Origin: Zanthoxylum bungeanum
Lineage: Eukaryota > Streptophyta > Magnoliopsida > Sapindales > Rutaceae
DNA length: 64,000 nucleotides
Direction: 5' to 3'
Assembly (NCBI GenBank): GCA_019454045.1
Contig: SKCR01031841.1
Coordinates: forward strand, 54,387 to 118,386
Positions 44,906-57,309 of this stretch are shown here, piece by piece. A model generated the notes under the pieces. The model saw only the letters and a program-made list of their open reading frames with translations. It was not told the DNA's origin and made no database searches. Within the stretch, counting starts at the first letter, position 1; each line of letters opens with the position of its first letter. A program made the position numbers and the translations under genes.

Positions 44906-46679
44906 CTGTGGTATAACTTTGGAAATCAGTTCCGAGTGTTATTTAGAGATCGTAAATTGAAAGTCGACTATATTATACCGAACGGATTTGACGTTCTCAT
45001 CTATATCCCATGTATAATATGGATAGCCTGTGACGGAGGGATTATACATATGTAATGACTTCGACTTACATAGTTTAGCGAGATTATACATGGTCGTCAT
45101 AATCCATGAGTGGGTGGATTATGGACACGAAATTGGATTTCGTGACGGATAAAACTAAACTTAGAGAGTCCTACAATATGAAGTGTACTCGTTGAGCACT
45201 TGGGCAACGCGATATGAATAATACAGATTATTCATAATACTTCATCGAATTAAGTGAGTTAATTCGAATGGTTTAATCGGTTAAATAACAACACATGCAT
45301 TAAGGGATTTTGGCCAATCGTAATTATTGTGTATTTGTATTTGATACATAATACGATTAGATACACATTAATTATTCGTCAAATTAGATTTTGACACATG
45401 CCATAAATATATGTATTTGTTACTTATTGTAAATAAAAATACATATAATAATAATTTTATTAATTGATTATTTAGATATTTAATTGTTAAATATTTAAAT
45501 GATTAATTAATAAAAAATTTTCATAAATGTTATGAAATTTGTCCAATTATTATTGGTTTACATGGCATGATTTAAATAAACTTTATTTGTCCAAATATGA
45601 TTTGTTAAGATAAAGTTTGATTTATTATTTAATTTAATTTTTTGCAATTGGAAAAATTTGCCCCCCAAGAGTCGGTTATGTGCCTTTAAAAGAAATAAAA
45701 TTTTATCTTCTTCATATCATCATCTTCCATTGTCGAGACCTCAAAAAGAAAAGGGTTCCAAAGTTTGTTTGAAGAATCCATGAAGAAATGAAGGAAAATC
45801 AAGAAAAAAGGCTTAGGAAACAAGAGATTAAAGGTAATATACTTTAAACCTAAGCTTGGAAATTTAGTTTCTTATTTCTTGATGATATAGAAAGGTTCTA
45901 GGGTTCCTTTAATTCTGAAAAATTGGGGCTTTTGGTTATGGATGATGAATTGGAAGTGTTGATGCATGTGTGAAGTAGTTCTGGATGGAATTAGTGTAAT
46001 TTGTATCCAATTTGTTCATTTGATAACATGTTGCCATTCTAAAGTGTTATGACCACTCTTTTAATGCCTAGAATTATTCTTGGGTGATTCATATGTGGTG
46101 ACGTGAATTGGTGTTGAGATTAATTTGATTAATGTTGAAAAAGTTGGATTTAAAGCATAAAATTTGGTAATTTCAGTTTCTGGATCAGATCTGAATAAAC
46201 TGGAAATTTTGTGATGAATTTGATGTCATATGAATGTATTAGATGTGTTTTGGGAGTTGGAACAATTATCGGAAAGTGTTTCGGAGTTGAAATAAGTGAA
46301 AACGGCGTTACCGGGTGACTTTTGAGCCAACCGGGTGACGGCTGTCCAAACAGTGAATTTGTCACTGTTTGGGCAGCCCATGAACTGCCCTAACACTATT
46401 GGGGCTGACCTGGGCAGTCTCCATAAGTGTCGGGTGGTCGGTTCGATCAAAAATACGTTTTGAGTCATTTTGTGAAAAATCGTTTTTCATAAAAGTTTCG
46501 TGACGTTTCCTTTATATTTATGTCGCTATTTGATATCGAATAAATAGGTTTATGTGAAATATGAATAAATTATTCATATTAGAAATTGAATAAATTTTTT
46601 CGGTAATTTGAAAAAGTTTTAAATTATGATTTCGCCCGAACCGCGCTTCCGCTGCGCCCCTTCGCCCAAAACCCCAACA
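44906..46679 (+). repeat. RE6 3' LTR remnant
   Basis: Colinear with 14443-16208 of the RE4 LTR, ending CCCCAACA at 46679. The CACGAAAT-TGG-ATTTCGTG palindrome is perfect here (near 45124-45142). Confidence 0.8.
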
Positions 46680-47320
46680 TTAACACACATACTCGATCTA
46701 ATTTCGATTGGATATTCAATTACGATAAGATCGAATTTGAATCCGATTTTATGATACGTGTATATTAGACAAAGAACTTATGATTTTCAATGTAGTGCGC
46801 AGTTACAACGTAGTTTATAATTGACAATAGGAAACGTCACTATAAGATGTATATCCTTAAATAAAGTTCCTGGTCAAGATTTACTAACACGGGTCAGTTA
46901 GTAAAATCCGCTGAGACCAGTACATGTCGTATATTCTGACTTGGTACGATGGTTTATCCCAATGAACCATGAGTCTCGGGAGACTCGTATAGACATGTAG
47001 GTGTTTATTTGATAAACATTGAACGACTCACTGAAGATTTCCTAATAGATGGTACACCAACGTCAATAGGAATCTTCTCGAGTTTAGCAAGCATATCGGT
47101 CCTTTGACTTGAGATACCACTATGGATATATAATTTATCCTCCACACTTTGATGGCAGTCACATCACCAATCTGTTCATGATCAGACCTCTGCCTGTTCG
47201 TTGGGTGTGGATTGATGCTCATGATATCCTGTGCTTATCAAGAGAGGATCTGTCAGTCCTGTGTACAAGGCATAGGCATCATGCACTTGTTTTCGATCTA
47301 GTAAATCCATGTCCATGGTA
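46680..47320 (+). repeat. RE4 3' LTR, second part
   Basis: Starts at the point matching 13813 in the 5' LTR and runs to CCATGGTA, where RE9 is inserted. It continues at 57310. Together with 30016-30133 it has no missing bases apart from the small repeat at the RE6 junction. Confidence 0.8.
47316..47320. repeat. Target-site duplication of RE9, left copy (TGGTA)
   Basis: TGGTA before the RE9 LTR and again at 57310-57314 after it: a perfect 5-bp duplication of the RE4 LTR. Confidence 0.9.
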
Positions 47321-49240
47321 TGTTAGACAATTATGACCCATATCGTCACTATTTGTAAAAGACATTGTGGTTTTTGTACAAATTGACTATATGACAATGG
47401 AAATTGCTATTTTATCATTTTGTAATTAGATTACTTGAATATATAAATGATAAAAGTCCTTATGATTAGTTCCGGATTATAAGATATGAGACAATATCAA
47501 TCCACTAAGGTTTAATCATTAAATATCCCTAGTCGTAGTATTATCGAGACTGGACATCGATAATGCGGAATCGAATAGTATTGCACTTGTGCGCGTTGTG
47601 GGAGCATAACGACATAGTTCTCATATATTTAAGTATTGGATACTTATGCAAGTGTGATAGGAGGTTGGGTTTACCGATGGTACGGGAACAGCTTCGCTCC
47701 GGATAAACCTATCGGAATCACATTGGTAGTATGACTATGTGTCTATGGGAATCCGATTCAGGGTAGGTGTATTTGGTCTTAACCTGAGACTTGCATCGCT
47801 AATACTTGCGACAATCAATACGCTTTGGTTTTGGTCGTCCAGGACTTTAATAGGTTTTGTGTACGCCTCTTCTAGGTTTATTAAGAATCGTAGTGTATTG
47901 GGTGTGATGTCAATATGGAAGTATCACTTCAGTCATATGGAGATGATGATAACGCAGGGATATAGAACTGGTACTCTTATGTGTTGCAACCATCGGGATA
48001 ATGTGACAAGGTCATGATTATCCGATTAAAGAGACTAGGTGATTGTGATCTGATATATGCTTCGTACGGGGCAGACACTATTCCAGCCCCAGGCCTTGCA
48101 TGTGACATCCGATACTAGATCGCTATACACAATACTACATATACTACGCCAGGAAAAAAGATTATATATTTCATTAAGAATATTTCTGGAGAATTGGGTA
48201 GGCACGGTGCTTTGCTAGAAGCCAACCATGTCTTGTAAATCGGTAAACACGTGGTACGAGGTACGTACTTAATCGGATAGTCCGATAACCGGATTTACTG
48301 CCAACATATCCAGGGGTCTCTTGGGTTGCTTCCCAAAGATTCACCGATGACAGTTGACTCGATTAGAATTAAGCTGGGATTTATTAAGAGAGAGAAAATT
48401 AATCTGGGATTAATTGAGGTATTTTTTAATCTGGGATTAAATGTGTTCGTAAGAGAGAACGCGATTAATTTGGAATTAATCGGTAAAATAAATTTAATAG
48501 TTAAATTGGATTTTTCTATTTAATTTATTTATATGGGCTAAAATTAATATATCGGATATATTAATTGGAATTAGATTTCAAAACGAAATTAAAGTCGGAC
48601 TTTAATACGAATGAACAGATTAATTTAGAACTAATTCGTAAACGGCATTCGTAATATATTTGGGAGGCATCGTTATTTGATTAAATTAGATTTAATTATT
48701 GAGCGACGAAAATTTGTTTAGTCGGATTAAACGGATCCGAGCCGCGGTAAATATTCGTAGTGACCTTTTTTAAATTTTGAATTCAAAAGTGTGGGGCCCA
48801 TTTCACATGTGTGAAGTGGTGGTTGGGGGAGTAGTTGACATTTATGCCAAAACCATTTACTTTCCAAAAAAAAAACCCAACCACTTGGTTTTGGGTAAAA
48901 AGGGTAAACCTCTTTTAGCAAAACCAAATGCTTCTCTCTTCCAACAAATAACAAGCAAAACACAAACACCACAAACCCTAGTTTGGGCGTGAATGGTGCT
49001 CTCTCCTCTCTTTGATTTTGTTGCATGATCAAACTAGCTAGCACTTCAAGGAGTCTTCTAAGGTGATAGGGAAACTAACTCAAGGGTTGGAATCATCACT
49101 TGAAGCTTGGAGCTTCAACATCACAACACAAATTTTTTATATCAAATCTGATCATTGTAAGTCATTCCGCACCTTTTAATGATCTTATTCACACATATTC
49201 TTGCTTAATAGATCCTTGGCATGTTCTAGGAACACTAACA
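47321..49240 (+). repeat. RE9 5' LTR
   Basis: 1920 bp. The palindrome array lies at 48397-48732, with members at 48397-48415 (TGG), 48425-48441 (TGG), 48462-48482 (TGG), 48544-48564 (CGG), 48588-48606 (CGG), 48680-48696 (TAG) and 48716-48732 (CGG, one G-T). The LTR open frame is present and longer (47739-48017, 92 aa). The U5-like end differs from RE2 (ACACTAACA). Confidence 0.9.
48397..48732. repeat. Palindrome array, RE9 5' LTR
   Basis: Same layout as 3662-3978 but with different arm sequences: TTTAATC-TGG-GATTAAA where RE2 has TTTTATC-TGG-GATAAAA, and TTAAAGT-CGG-ACTTTAA where RE2 has TTAAAAT-TAG-ATTTTAA. Both arms changed together. The 3' LTR copy is at 56419-56784. Confidence 0.9.
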
Positions 49241-49241
49241 A

Positions 49242-49254
49242 TGGTATCAGAGCC
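49242..49254 (+). other. RE9 primer-binding site
   Basis: TGGTATCAGAGCC, the intact initiator-tRNA-Met site, one base after the LTR. Confidence 0.92.
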
Positions 49255-51430
49255 AATTTTAAGCATGAAATTTTTTAGGGTTCATGGACTTTAATTTGGG
49301 GCTTTTGTGTTTTGAGCATGATTTCTTCAAATTGATGGTTTGAGCATGCTTAGATCAAAAATCACAAAAATATAAGCTTGGCCGAATGCACCCTAGCAGT
49401 GGAATGCACTTTGAAATTTTTTTAACAACATTGGATGTGTTTAAATGCATGATATAAATGTTGGTTGTTGGTTTGATTAGATTGGAATCAAAGTCAATAA
49501 TGATTATGTTAAATTCAAAGAGCATGTTGAGCATGGAATGATATGTTTTGCTTCAATTTGTGTTGAGCATAAATTGATTAATTTAGCATGATTAATTGGT
49601 TAATTAGTGTTTTGGAAATATTAAGTCTAATTAATTAATCATGGCTAATACACTTTAATTATAATAATTATGATATTTGGAATATTGAAATTATAATAAT
49701 TAGCCTTTAATTTTGAATTGGGCTAAAAGTGTGTATTTGGGCTTAATGGGCTTGGTTAGACCAAGTTTGGTTTTGGACTTTTGGATTTGATCCAATTGGG
49801 CCCAAAACCAATTCCATAAAGTCCAAATATATCACTTGGGCCTTTAAAGAATTTAATTGGGCCTAATAGGCCTAAATTGATTTGTTGGCAATAGGGTGAT
49901 TCCTATTGGGCCTTGGCATTTTGGGTTTGATCCATTATGGCCAAAGCCCATGCCTTAAGAATCAATTAAAAGCCCATTGGACTTTAATTAAAATGACATT
50001 GGATGTTATTGGGCCTTTGAGACCCATTAAGATTGGATTTGGAATCCAAGTCTTTAAGGCAAATAAATAAGTGTAAGTATTTAATTTGGAATTAAATTGG
50101 AATTAGTATTGAATACAAATAAATTGGATTTAAAGTTGTAGTTCAATATAATTCAAGAATACATACTTCAAAGTATTTATTCTTAAACGAGTTGGACTCG
50201 AGCAAATCAAATCGTTGTTTGAACATTGGATGATCATTAATTTAAAGATTAATTAATTGGATTATATTGATTGAATAACATGCTTTTTGTGAATACATGA
50301 ATGTGTTGTATGAATAATGTATATCAGATGGATATTAGAAAGGTGAGGGCAATTTTGGAAATTGTTGTAATTTTAGAAATTATTAATTGGACCTGCGTGT
50401 CCAGCCTTTTATCTCCTTATTCTTTGTAATTCTCTTCTTACCAATTCCCCTCAATATGAATGAGGTTTATTTGATGTATTATGTAATTGGGTAGAAGTTA
50501 GAATAGTGCTAGCCGGGGAGAGGAAAGGGAGTGATTTGTTCTAGGAATAATTTGTGAGATATTCATCCGCATATCATTATTAATTTATTTATTGCGCCTT
50601 ATTATGCTTTTAGAATACATGCTTAAGGGTGTATGATGAGACTTAATCAAAGATAATTAATTGGTTGCCAATTACGCGAAAAACCCTCAACAAATATTAA
50701 GCGTTTTCCTTCCATTGAATGATTCATTCTCAAGATCCAAGGTTGGCATTGGTTTGTTGGCCAAAGTCAAGACCTTTGTCCATCGCAGATGTGTTTGAGT
50801 CATGAAGGCTTTGTTCCATATCGCATGTCTTGGATAAGTTGTGATTGTTGGCCAAAGTCAAGATCACTTCTTGTTCATCGACATGGATTATGAAGCTTTC
50901 CAAAGTCAATGGGTCCCGCTTAACTGGAATCATTAAGCTTGTTGAGCCAAAGCCAAGCTTAGTTGATTCAGAGGAAAAGGTTAGACAAATATATTGGATA
51001 TATTGGCACATATATTGTATATATGTTTCCAACATGGAGGTCCACATACCGGATCTAGGGATTGGATGAGATCCAATTGATCTTAAAGATCTACCTAGTT
51101 AAATATCATACAGCTTGTTGTCCAAAGTCAAGGTTGTGTGTTATTTAAGGGGATCCTAGCCTACTAGGAAACTAGGTTTCCCGAGTACTCAACAGAGGGT
51201 TAGAGGCTCGCCGAAAAATAGTGGGAGGCTAGTATTGAATTTTCAATTTCATTCAAATACTTGCCAAATACGCGCTTTCAAATTATTTCGTCAATTATAA
51301 ATATTTATTAGTTGGACTAATATTTTATTATTTTTCTTGTAACAGTTAGACTGTACCCATACATTGTTAATTGAATAGTTTGACTATTGCAATTAAGATG
51401 ACATGAAAGAATAGTGTCAGAGACATCATC
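49255..51430 (+). other. RE9 untranslated leader
   Basis: About 2.2 kb, colinear with the RE2 leader, no coding signal. It contains the iterated motif at 50755-50767, 50845-50857, 50939-50952 (variant) and 51114-51127 (TTGTTGTCCAAAG). ATTTAATT-TGG-AATTAAAT and other TGG-spacer palindromes lie near 50075-50130. Confidence 0.75.
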
Positions 51431-52219
51431 ATGGGCGATAATGTCTTCAATGGCGCAAACTTTTTTTACTAGGATATGAATCTCAGGATTGTCATGGGAT
51501 CCGAGAAGTTGCTCTATAATATAGAGAGACCTATTGGGCCTAAGCCTAGATCTGATCAGATAGTTGAGCTAGAGCTTTGGAAGACTCATAGCGATGACAA
51601 CTCGACTGCTCAATCTATAATGCTTGCTGCTATGACTCAACAATTTTGTCGTCAGAACAAATGATTGGATCCCTATGATATGATTGCGAAGTTGCATGAT
51701 CTTCATCGATCTAATCTTAGATCGCAGAGATATGAGTTGCAGAAGAAGCTCTTTCACGCTCGCATGCCAGAGGGTATATCTATTGAGCACCATGTGTCGC
51801 AGATGATTGCTGACATTGAGCAGCTAGAACAGATGGGCATTGTCTTCGAGGCTGAGACTTCTATAGATTTGATCTTATAGTCTCTGCCCGACACATGGAG
51901 TGGGTTCATCATGAACTACAATATGATGAACCAAGACCATACTTTTAGAGAGTTAATGTCCACACTGCGCGAAGTAGAAAAAGATCTCCTAAAGGGCAAG
52001 AAGCGTGAGGCGCACTTCACTTCAACATCTCAGTCTTCGAGGGCTTGGCCCAAGGCGAATGGAGGTGTAAAGAAGAAGAAGAATAAGAAGAAGAAGAACA
52101 AGGGTAATGCCAAATCGTCAAAGTCTTCTGGGAAGGGTAAGGACAAATCCCAAGATGTATGTCTGCAGTGAGGTAAGCGGGGTCACTGGAAGCGTGACTG
52201 CCACGAGTACACGACACAC
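51431..52219 (+). pseudogene. RE9 gag
   Basis: Starts MGDNVFNGANFF at 51431, in the same frame as pol. In-frame stops at 51470 (TAG), 51662 (TGA), 51878 (TAG) and 52169 (TGA). Around these it reads a copia-type gag: DPYDMIAKLHDLH, MPEGISIEHHVSQMI and SLPDTWSGF. A lysine-rich stretch (KKKKNKKKKNKGNAK) and a zinc knuckle (VCLQ, stop, GKRGHWKRDC) follow, the stop replacing the second knuckle cysteine. Length without stops would be about 260 residues. Three of the four stops fit C-to-T or G-to-A change. Confidence 0.85.
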
Positions 52220-53986
52220 ATGAAGGAAATCAAAGGGGGCAAGGCACCGGCTTCAGGTATGTTTGTTATAGAAATAAACATGTCTATTACTAGTTTTAAA
52301 AATTGGATTTTTGATTCTGGTTATGGTACTCATATATGTACTGATGTGCAGGATCTGCAAATTAGCAGGAGACTGGCCTCATGGGAGATTGATCTACGCG
52401 TTGGAAATGGGACACGAGTCACCGTTTTGGCTGTTGGCACTTTTGTTTTGGAACTGCCCTCGGGGCATGTACTTAAACTTTCAGACTGTTATTATATACC
52501 TAGTTTGACTAGGAATATTATTTCCGTATCTTTATTAGCTCAATGTGGCTATACTTTTATTTTTAGAAACACTGGGTGTTTTATGTATAAAGATGATATG
52601 GAGATTTGCACTACTGATGTAAATAATGGTCTTTATATTTTGAATATAAATCAATCTCAAACATATAATGTAACAAACAAAAGGCTTAAATTAAGTAATA
52701 AATATGAAACTTATATGTGGCATTGTCGTCTGGGACACATTAATAAGAATCGCATATCCACACTTTCGAAGAGTGGGTATTTGGACGGATTTGATCCAAA
52801 TTCATATGATGTCTACGAATCTTATTTATTGGGCAAAATGCCTAAATCACCTTTTAGCGGTAAAGGTGTACGTGCCACCAAACTGTTAGCCCTCGTTCAT
52901 AGTGACGTATGTGGGCCCATGTCTAGCCAGGCTAGAGGTGGATATGAATACTTCGTAACCTTTATGGATGATGCATCGCGTCATGGTCATGTGTATCTTA
53001 TGAGACACAAGTTGGAAACCTTTGAGAAATTCAAAGAGTTTCGACAGGAAGTGGGAAAACAGACCTGTAAAAGTATTAAGACATTACGGTCGAACCGTGG
53101 TGGCAAATACTTAAGCAATGAGTTTCTTGATTACTTGAAAGAACATGGTATTCTTTCACAGTGGACTCCTCCCGGAACACCTCAATTAAATGGTGTGTCC
53201 GAACGGAGAAACCGAACTTTGTTGGACATGGTAAGGTCGATGATGAGTCACACAGAGCTACCTATTTCCTTCTGGGGATATGCATTGAACAGTGCAATAC
53301 TTATTTTGAATAAGGTTCCATCAAAATCTGTTCAACAGACACCGTATGAGTTATGGACAGGAAAGAAACCGGGTTTCTCATTCCTGAAGATTTGGGGATG
53401 CTTGGCATACGTTAAACATTTGGAAGGTACCAAACTAGAACCCAAATCGGATAAATGCCTATTTGTAGGTTATCCTAGGGAAACCAAAGGATATTACTTT
53501 TACAACCCACAAGAGAACAAAGTATTTGTTGATCTATATGCGGTTTTCCTTGAAAGGGAATTCCTTAATGCAGTGGTTAGTGGGAGGAAAGTAGAACTCG
53601 ATGAAAATCAGAGTGATACTGTTCCTGGCATAGAATCCTCAACGGAACAAGAACAGTTCATCAGGGATGAAACTGTACCACAATCTTCGAATACACAAGA
53701 ACCGCGTAGGTCGGAGAGAGTCAGAAAACAACCTGAGAGGTATGGGTTTCTGATCTCACCTCATGTGGATATCAATCTTATTGAGAAAGACAAGCCGGCT
53801 ACGTATAAGAAAGCGATACAAGATATTGATTCCGCTTTATGGCAAGAGGCCATGAAGTCCGAAATGGATTCCATGTACACCAACCAAGTTTGGACACTGG
53901 TTGATGCACCAGAAGGCGTAAAGCCTATTGGTTGCAAATGGATCTTCAAGAAGAAGATCGACATGGATGGCAACTTACAAAGCTAG
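52220..53986 (+). pseudogene. RE9 pol, first part: protease, integrase, start of RT
   Basis: 588 codons open. Protease: IFDSGYGTHIC near residue 31, with the D-S/T-G triad. Integrase: zinc-binding region near 165-205 has both histidines (WHCRLGH) but the two cysteines read as tyrosine (YESYLLGK). Catalytic core: D in VHSDVCGP, N in LRSNRGGKYLS where D is expected, E in GVSERRN. WTPPGTPQLNGVSERRN is typical copia. RT begins near 535 (ALWQEAMKSEMDSM, KWIFKKK). The frame ends by a small deletion near 53970, before TYKARLVAKGYRQ. Integrase should be inactive. Confidence 0.92.
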
Positions 53987-54226
53987 GCTTGTAGCGAAAG
54001 GGTATCGTCAACGACATGGTGTCGATTACGAAGAAACATTTTCACTCGTTGCCATGATTAAATCCATTCGGATTATGCTTGCTATTGCTGCATATTTCGA
54101 TTACGAGATATGGCAGATGGACGTCAAAACCGCTTTCCTTAACATAAACTTTTTGGAGGATGTTTATATGCAACAGCCTGACAGTTTTTCATACCAAGAC
54201 TTACAAATAAGGTTTGCAAGTTAAAT
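53974..54226 (+). pseudogene. RE9 pol, second part: RT palm
   Basis: After the frameshift the frame reads YKARLVAKGYRQRHGVDYEE and MLAIAAYFDYEIWQMDVKTA, the copia RT segment with the first catalytic aspartate (MDVKTAFL). It ends at 54226 by a second frameshift just before the KVCKLNRSIY stretch. Confidence 0.88.
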
Positions 54227-55297
54227 CGATCCATTTATGTATTGAAGCAAGCATCACATTCTTGGAACCAACGTTTTGATGAGATCATAAAAGAATATGA
54301 TTTCATTCAAAACGAGGATGATCCTTGTGTATATAAGAAGGATAGTGGGAGCGCACTGACATTCATTGTCCTTTATGTTGATGATGTATTGCTTATAGGC
54401 AATGACATTCCCATGCTACAATCGGTGAAAGCTTGGCTTTCATTAAAATTCTCCATGAAAGATCTGGGAGAATCAGCCTTTATTATAGGAATAAATATCT
54501 ACCGGGATAGATCTAGAAAGCTACTTGGACTCTCTCAGAGCACCTACATTGACAAAGTGTTGAAGAGATTCAACATAGATCAGTCCAAGAGGGGACTGTT
54601 GCCAGTGTCACATGGCGTCACTCTATCTAAGGACATGTGTCCTAAAACTCAAGATGAGAGAGACAACATGAGTCAGATCCCGTTCGCTTCGGCAGTTGGG
54701 TCGATCATGTATGCCATGATATGTACGCGACCTGATGTATCGTATGCTTTGAGCATGTGCAATCGCTATCAGGCTGATCTAGGTGATGGTCACTGGATGG
54801 CGGTTAAAAACATCCTTAAGTATCTTAGACGAACTAAGGATGCCTTTTTAATCTATGAAGATGGACAACTTAAGGTAACTGGGTATACCGATGCAAGTTT
54901 CCAAACCGATAAAGACCACTCTAAGTCGTAATCCAGGTACATATTTTGTTTGAACAACGGAGCAGTAAGCTAGAAATCTTCCAAGAAAGAGACTGTTGTC
55001 GATTCAACAACAGAAGCGGAGTATATTGCTGCAGCTGAAGTAGCAAAAGAGGCAGTTTGGATCCGTAAATTCCTAATTGGATTAGCAATAGTTCCGTTAG
55101 CAGCTGAGCCCGTTCCATTGTATTGTGACAATAACGGGGCTATAGCGCAGGCTAAGGAACTGCGGTCTCATCAACAATCCAAGCATGTTCTTCGACGTTT
55201 CCATCTGATTCGTGAGATCATACATCGTGGTGATGTGAAGATCGAAAAAGTCGCATCAGAGGACAAAATTGCAGATCTGCTGACGAAAGCTATTTAA
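54206..55297 (+). pseudogene. RE9 pol, third part: RT end and RNase H
   Basis: One frame from about 54206 to the stop at 55295-55297, broken by stops at 54929 (TAA) and 54972 (TAG). RT: KQASHSWNQRFDEIIKEYDF, then the catalytic YVDD (VLYVDDVLLIGND). RNase H: TGYTDASFQTDKD, then after the stops DSTTEAEYIAA, YCDNNGAIAQAKE and KHVLRRFHLIREI, ending IADLLTKAI. The RT segment deleted from RE2 and RE5 (about 54555-54718) is present here. Confidence 0.9.
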
Positions 55298-55363
55298 CAG
55301 TAAAAGTTTGAGCGACATGTACATAGTTCAGGTGTTAGATGCTTGAGTGACTGGATATAGGCC

Positions 55364-55374
55364 AAGTGGAAGAT
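55364..55374 (+). other. RE9 polypurine tract
   Basis: AAGTGGAAGAT immediately before the 3' LTR; the usual G run is interrupted by an A. Confidence 0.85.
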
Positions 55375-57309
55375 TGTTAGACAATTATGACCCATAGTGT
55401 CACTATTTGTAAAAGCTATTGTGGTTTTTGTACAAATTGACTATGTGACAATGGAAATTGCTATTTTATCATTTTGTAATTAGATTACTTGAATATATAA
55501 ATGATAAAGTCCTTATGATTAGTTTCGGATTATAAGATATGAGACAATATCAATCCACTAAGGTTTAATCATTAAATATCCCTAGTCGTAGTATTATCGA
55601 GACTGGACATCGATAATGCAGAATAGACTAGGATTGCACTTGTGCGCGTTGTGGGAGCATAACGGCATAGTTCTCATATATTTAAGTATTGGATACTTAT
55701 GCAAGTATGATAGAAGGTTGTGTTTACCGATGGTACGAGAAAAACTTCGCTCCGGATAGACCCATCGGAATCCCATTGGTAGTATGACTATGTGTCTATG
55801 GGAATCCGATTCAGGGTAGGTGTATTTGGTCTTAACCTGAGACTTGCATCGCTAATACTTGCGACAATCAATACGCTTTGGTTTTGGTCGTTCAAGACTT
55901 TAACAGATTCTGTGTACGCCTCTTCTAGGTTTATTAATAATCGTAGTGTATTGGGTGTGATGTCCAGATGGAAGTATCACTTCAGTCATATGGAGATGAT
56001 GATCACGCAGGGATACATAACTGGTACCCTTATATGTTGCAACCATCGGGATAATGTGACAAGGTCATGATTATCTGATTAAAGAGACTAGTTGTTTGTG
56101 ATCTGATATATGCTTCGTACGGGATAGACACTATTCCAGCCTCAGGCCTTGCATGTGACATCCGATACTAGATCGCTATACACAATACTACGTATACTAC
56201 GCCTGGAAAAAGATTATATATTCCATTAAGAATATTTCTGGAGAATTGGGTAGGCACGGTGCTTTGCTAGAAACCAACCATGTCTTGTAAATTGGTAAGC
56301 ACGTGGTACGAAGTACGCACTTAATCGGATAGTCCGATAACCGGATTTTCTGCCATCATATCCATGGGTCTCTTGGGTCACTTCCCAAAGATTCACCGAT
56401 AACTGTTGACTCGATTAGAATTAATCTGGGATTAATTAAGAGAGAGAAAATTAATATGGGATTAATTGAGGTATTTTTTAATCAGGGATTAAATGTGTTC
56501 GTAAGAGAGAACGCGATTAATTTGGAATTAATCGGTAAAATAAATTTAATAGTTAAATTGGATTTTTCTTTTTAATTTATTTATATGAGCTAAAATTAAT
56601 ATATCGGATATATTAATTGGAATTAGATTTCAATAGGAAATTAAAGTCAGACTTTAATACGAATGAACGGATTAATTTAGAACTAATTCGTAAACGGCAT
56701 TCGTAATATATTTACGAGGCATCGTTATTTGATTAAATTAGATTTAATTATTTAGCACGAAAATTTGTTTAATCAGATTAAACGGATTCGAGCCGCGGTA
56801 AATATTCGTAGAGACCTTTTTTGAATTTTTAATTCAAAAGTGTGGGGCCCACTTCACATATGTGAATTGGTGGTTGGGAGAGTAGTTGACATTTATGCCA
56901 AAACCACTTACTTTCCAACTACTTGGTTTTGGTAAAACCAAAAACCCCAACCACTTGATTTTGGGTAAAAATGGTAAAACCCTTTAAGAAAACCAAATGC
57001 TTCTCTCTTCCAACAAATAACAAGCAAAACACAAACACCACAAACCCTAGTTTGGGCGTGAATTATGCTCTTTCCTCTCTTTGATTTTTTTGCAAGATCA
57101 AACTAGCTAGCATTTCAAGGAGTCTTCTAAGGTGATAGGGAAACTAACTCAAGGGTTGGAATCATCACTTGAAGCTTGGAGCTTCAACATCACAACACAA
57201 ATTTTTTATATCAAATCCGATAATTGTAAGTCATTCCGCACCTTTTAATGATCTTATTCAAACATATTCTTGCTTAATAGATCCGTGGCATGTTCTAGGA
57301 ACACTAACA
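55375..57309 (+). repeat. RE9 3' LTR
   Basis: 1935 bp. The palindrome array lies at 56419-56784; its last member GTTTAAT-CAG-ATTAAAC (56768-56784) is perfect, where the 5' LTR has one G-T pair. The LTR open frame is at 55792-56070. An extra copy of a CCAACTACTTGGTTTTGG-like stretch occurs near 56915-56960. Confidence 0.9.

Larger units (their letters stand above)
30134..46679 (+). mobile_element. RE6: second LARD-like element, inside the RE4 3' LTR
   Basis: Same family and orientation as RE4. Own parts: 5' LTR 30134-30760 and 32506-34211, interior 34212-38403, 3' LTR remnant 44906-46679. It holds RE7 in its 5' LTR and RE8 at the 3' end of its interior. Next to RE8, the last part of the interior and about the first 740 bp of the 3' LTR are missing. 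The target duplication is not clean (TTTTA left, TTAAC right), but the host LTR is contiguous across it. Confidence 0.8.
47321..57309 (+). mobile_element. RE9: full-length Ty1/copia retrotransposon, best preserved copy
   Basis: 9989 bp, LTRs TGTTAGACAA to ACACTAACA, intact primer site, leader, gag, pol, polypurine tract and perfect TGGTA duplication. The gag-pol order protease, integrase, RT, RNase H is Ty1/copia. Length, long leader and pol sequence resemble Angela/Tork-type elements (by recall of the family, not a search). Gag and the first 500 codons of pol share one frame broken by four stops; two frameshifts and two more stops follow. The first 170 bases of the LTRs differ by roughly 4 percent by eye. 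Confidence 0.92.
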
